From positions 1 to 5,520 of the forward strand of contig JAIOQL010000004.1 of the NCBI GenBank assembly GCA_021413405.1: a stretch of DNA of 5,520 bases. Reading direction: 5' to 3'. The position numbers and the translations under genes were made by a program. The stretch comes from Leptospira sp. GTDB lineage: Bacteria; Spirochaetota; Leptospiria; Leptospirales; Leptospiraceae. Positions 5,142 through 5,520 of this stretch are shown in pieces. Below the pieces are notes generated by a model. It was not told the origin of the DNA. It searched no databases and saw only the letters and a list, made by a program, of their open reading frames with translations. The stretch's first letter is position 1, and each line of letters starts with the position of its first letter.

Positions 5142-5520
5142 GCAAGTAACACATTAAACAGTATTAACAGGGCGATTAACGCTCCACCCCAATATAAAAT
5201 ATTCTTATCCCAGAACAGAAGACTCTTGTCTCTCGTAGAATAAAGAAGTCCCTGGAGATCTATTTCATCCTTGGGTTTTGTCAGAAAACTTAGAGAGAAC
5301 ATAATAACAAAGCATACAGAAGCAGCATAAATTGCCCCATAAAAATTAGATACCATCCGGGTTTTGTAAAGAATTGTTCCATTTTCTGTCAGAAGATAGT
5401 GTCCAATGCCGGTTAACGTACCTGATAAGAGGCCATAAAAAGCCGACCAAGGGGTCGCCTTTTTCCAGAACATTCCCAATAAAAACACGCCGATCAGTGG
5501 AGCGTTGAAAAACGAGAACA
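5138..5520 (-). CDS. Sodium:solute symporter (SSS/SGLT family), C-terminal ~126 residues; 5' end outside window
   Basis: The frame is open to the right edge. The GTG at 5488 is internal, because the codons before it continue a family sequence, FFNAPLIGVFLLGMFWKKATP, typical of SGLT-like SSS transporters (a helix followed by FWK and a Gly/Ala-rich next helix). Further segments follow: FYGLLSGTLTGIGHYLL, then FYGAIYAASVCFVIMFSLSFL, a charged cytoplasmic-type stretch (TKPKDEIDLQGL...RDKSLLFWDK), and a last helix ILYWGGALIALLILFNVLLA ending at the stop. These would be the final four or so of about 14 helices. The family couples Na+ entry to uptake of sugars or related solutes; the substrate cannot be told from this part. 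It is the first visible gene of the symporter-activator-glycosyltransferase unit. Confidence 0.9.
   Translation of the reverse strand, partial: FSFFNAPLIGVFLLGMFWKKATPWSAFYGLLSGTLTGIGHYLLTENGTILYKTRMVSNFYGAIYAASVCFVIMFSLSFLTKPKDEIDLQGLLYSTRDKSLLFWDKNILYWGGALIALLILFNVLLA

Overview
The window most likely comes from a pathogenic-clade Leptospira (spirochaete). The reasons are its AT-rich base composition, a fragment that closely resembles the Leptospira-restricted DUF1564 family, a short exported charged-helix protein of a type I associate with Leptospira, and a short near-palindrome that resembles a dispersed Leptospira intergenic repeat. The genus assignment rests on remembered family resemblance, not on a database search. 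There are no rRNA, tRNA, IS or CRISPR features.

Layout. At the left edge, a plus-strand DUF1564-like gene (cut by the window edge) runs into the 3' end of murB, which faces it on the minus strand; the two coding regions overlap tail to tail by 35 bp. All other genes are on the minus strand and are read from right to left. In transcriptional order they are: the 3' end of a sodium:solute symporter (SSS family, cut by the right edge); a GAF-AAA+-Fis sigma-54-dependent activator (enhancer-binding protein) whose GTG start overlaps the symporter stop as GTGA; a GT-C-type membrane glycosyltransferase 23 bp further on; a 265-bp intergenic region; a 119-residue exported protein with its own strong intrinsic terminator; and murB.

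How the parts may work together. Symporter, activator and glycosyltransferase look like one transcription unit, with the activator translationally coupled to the symporter. The most interesting signal is in the 265-bp gap. A sigma-54-type -24/-12 element (TGGCAC-N5-ATGCA, with exact GG-N10-GC spacing) sits 53 nt upstream of the start codon of the small exported protein, once the expected start site is allowed for, and a nested dyad lies at about -73 to -99, where an enhancer-binding protein could bind. The locus may therefore carry both a sigma-54 activator and one of its targets, linking a solute/sodium cue or a small-molecule GAF cue to a periplasmic or secreted protein. This link is inference. 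murB is insulated by the terminator and appears to be an independent housekeeping gene with a TTG start next to a small hairpin.
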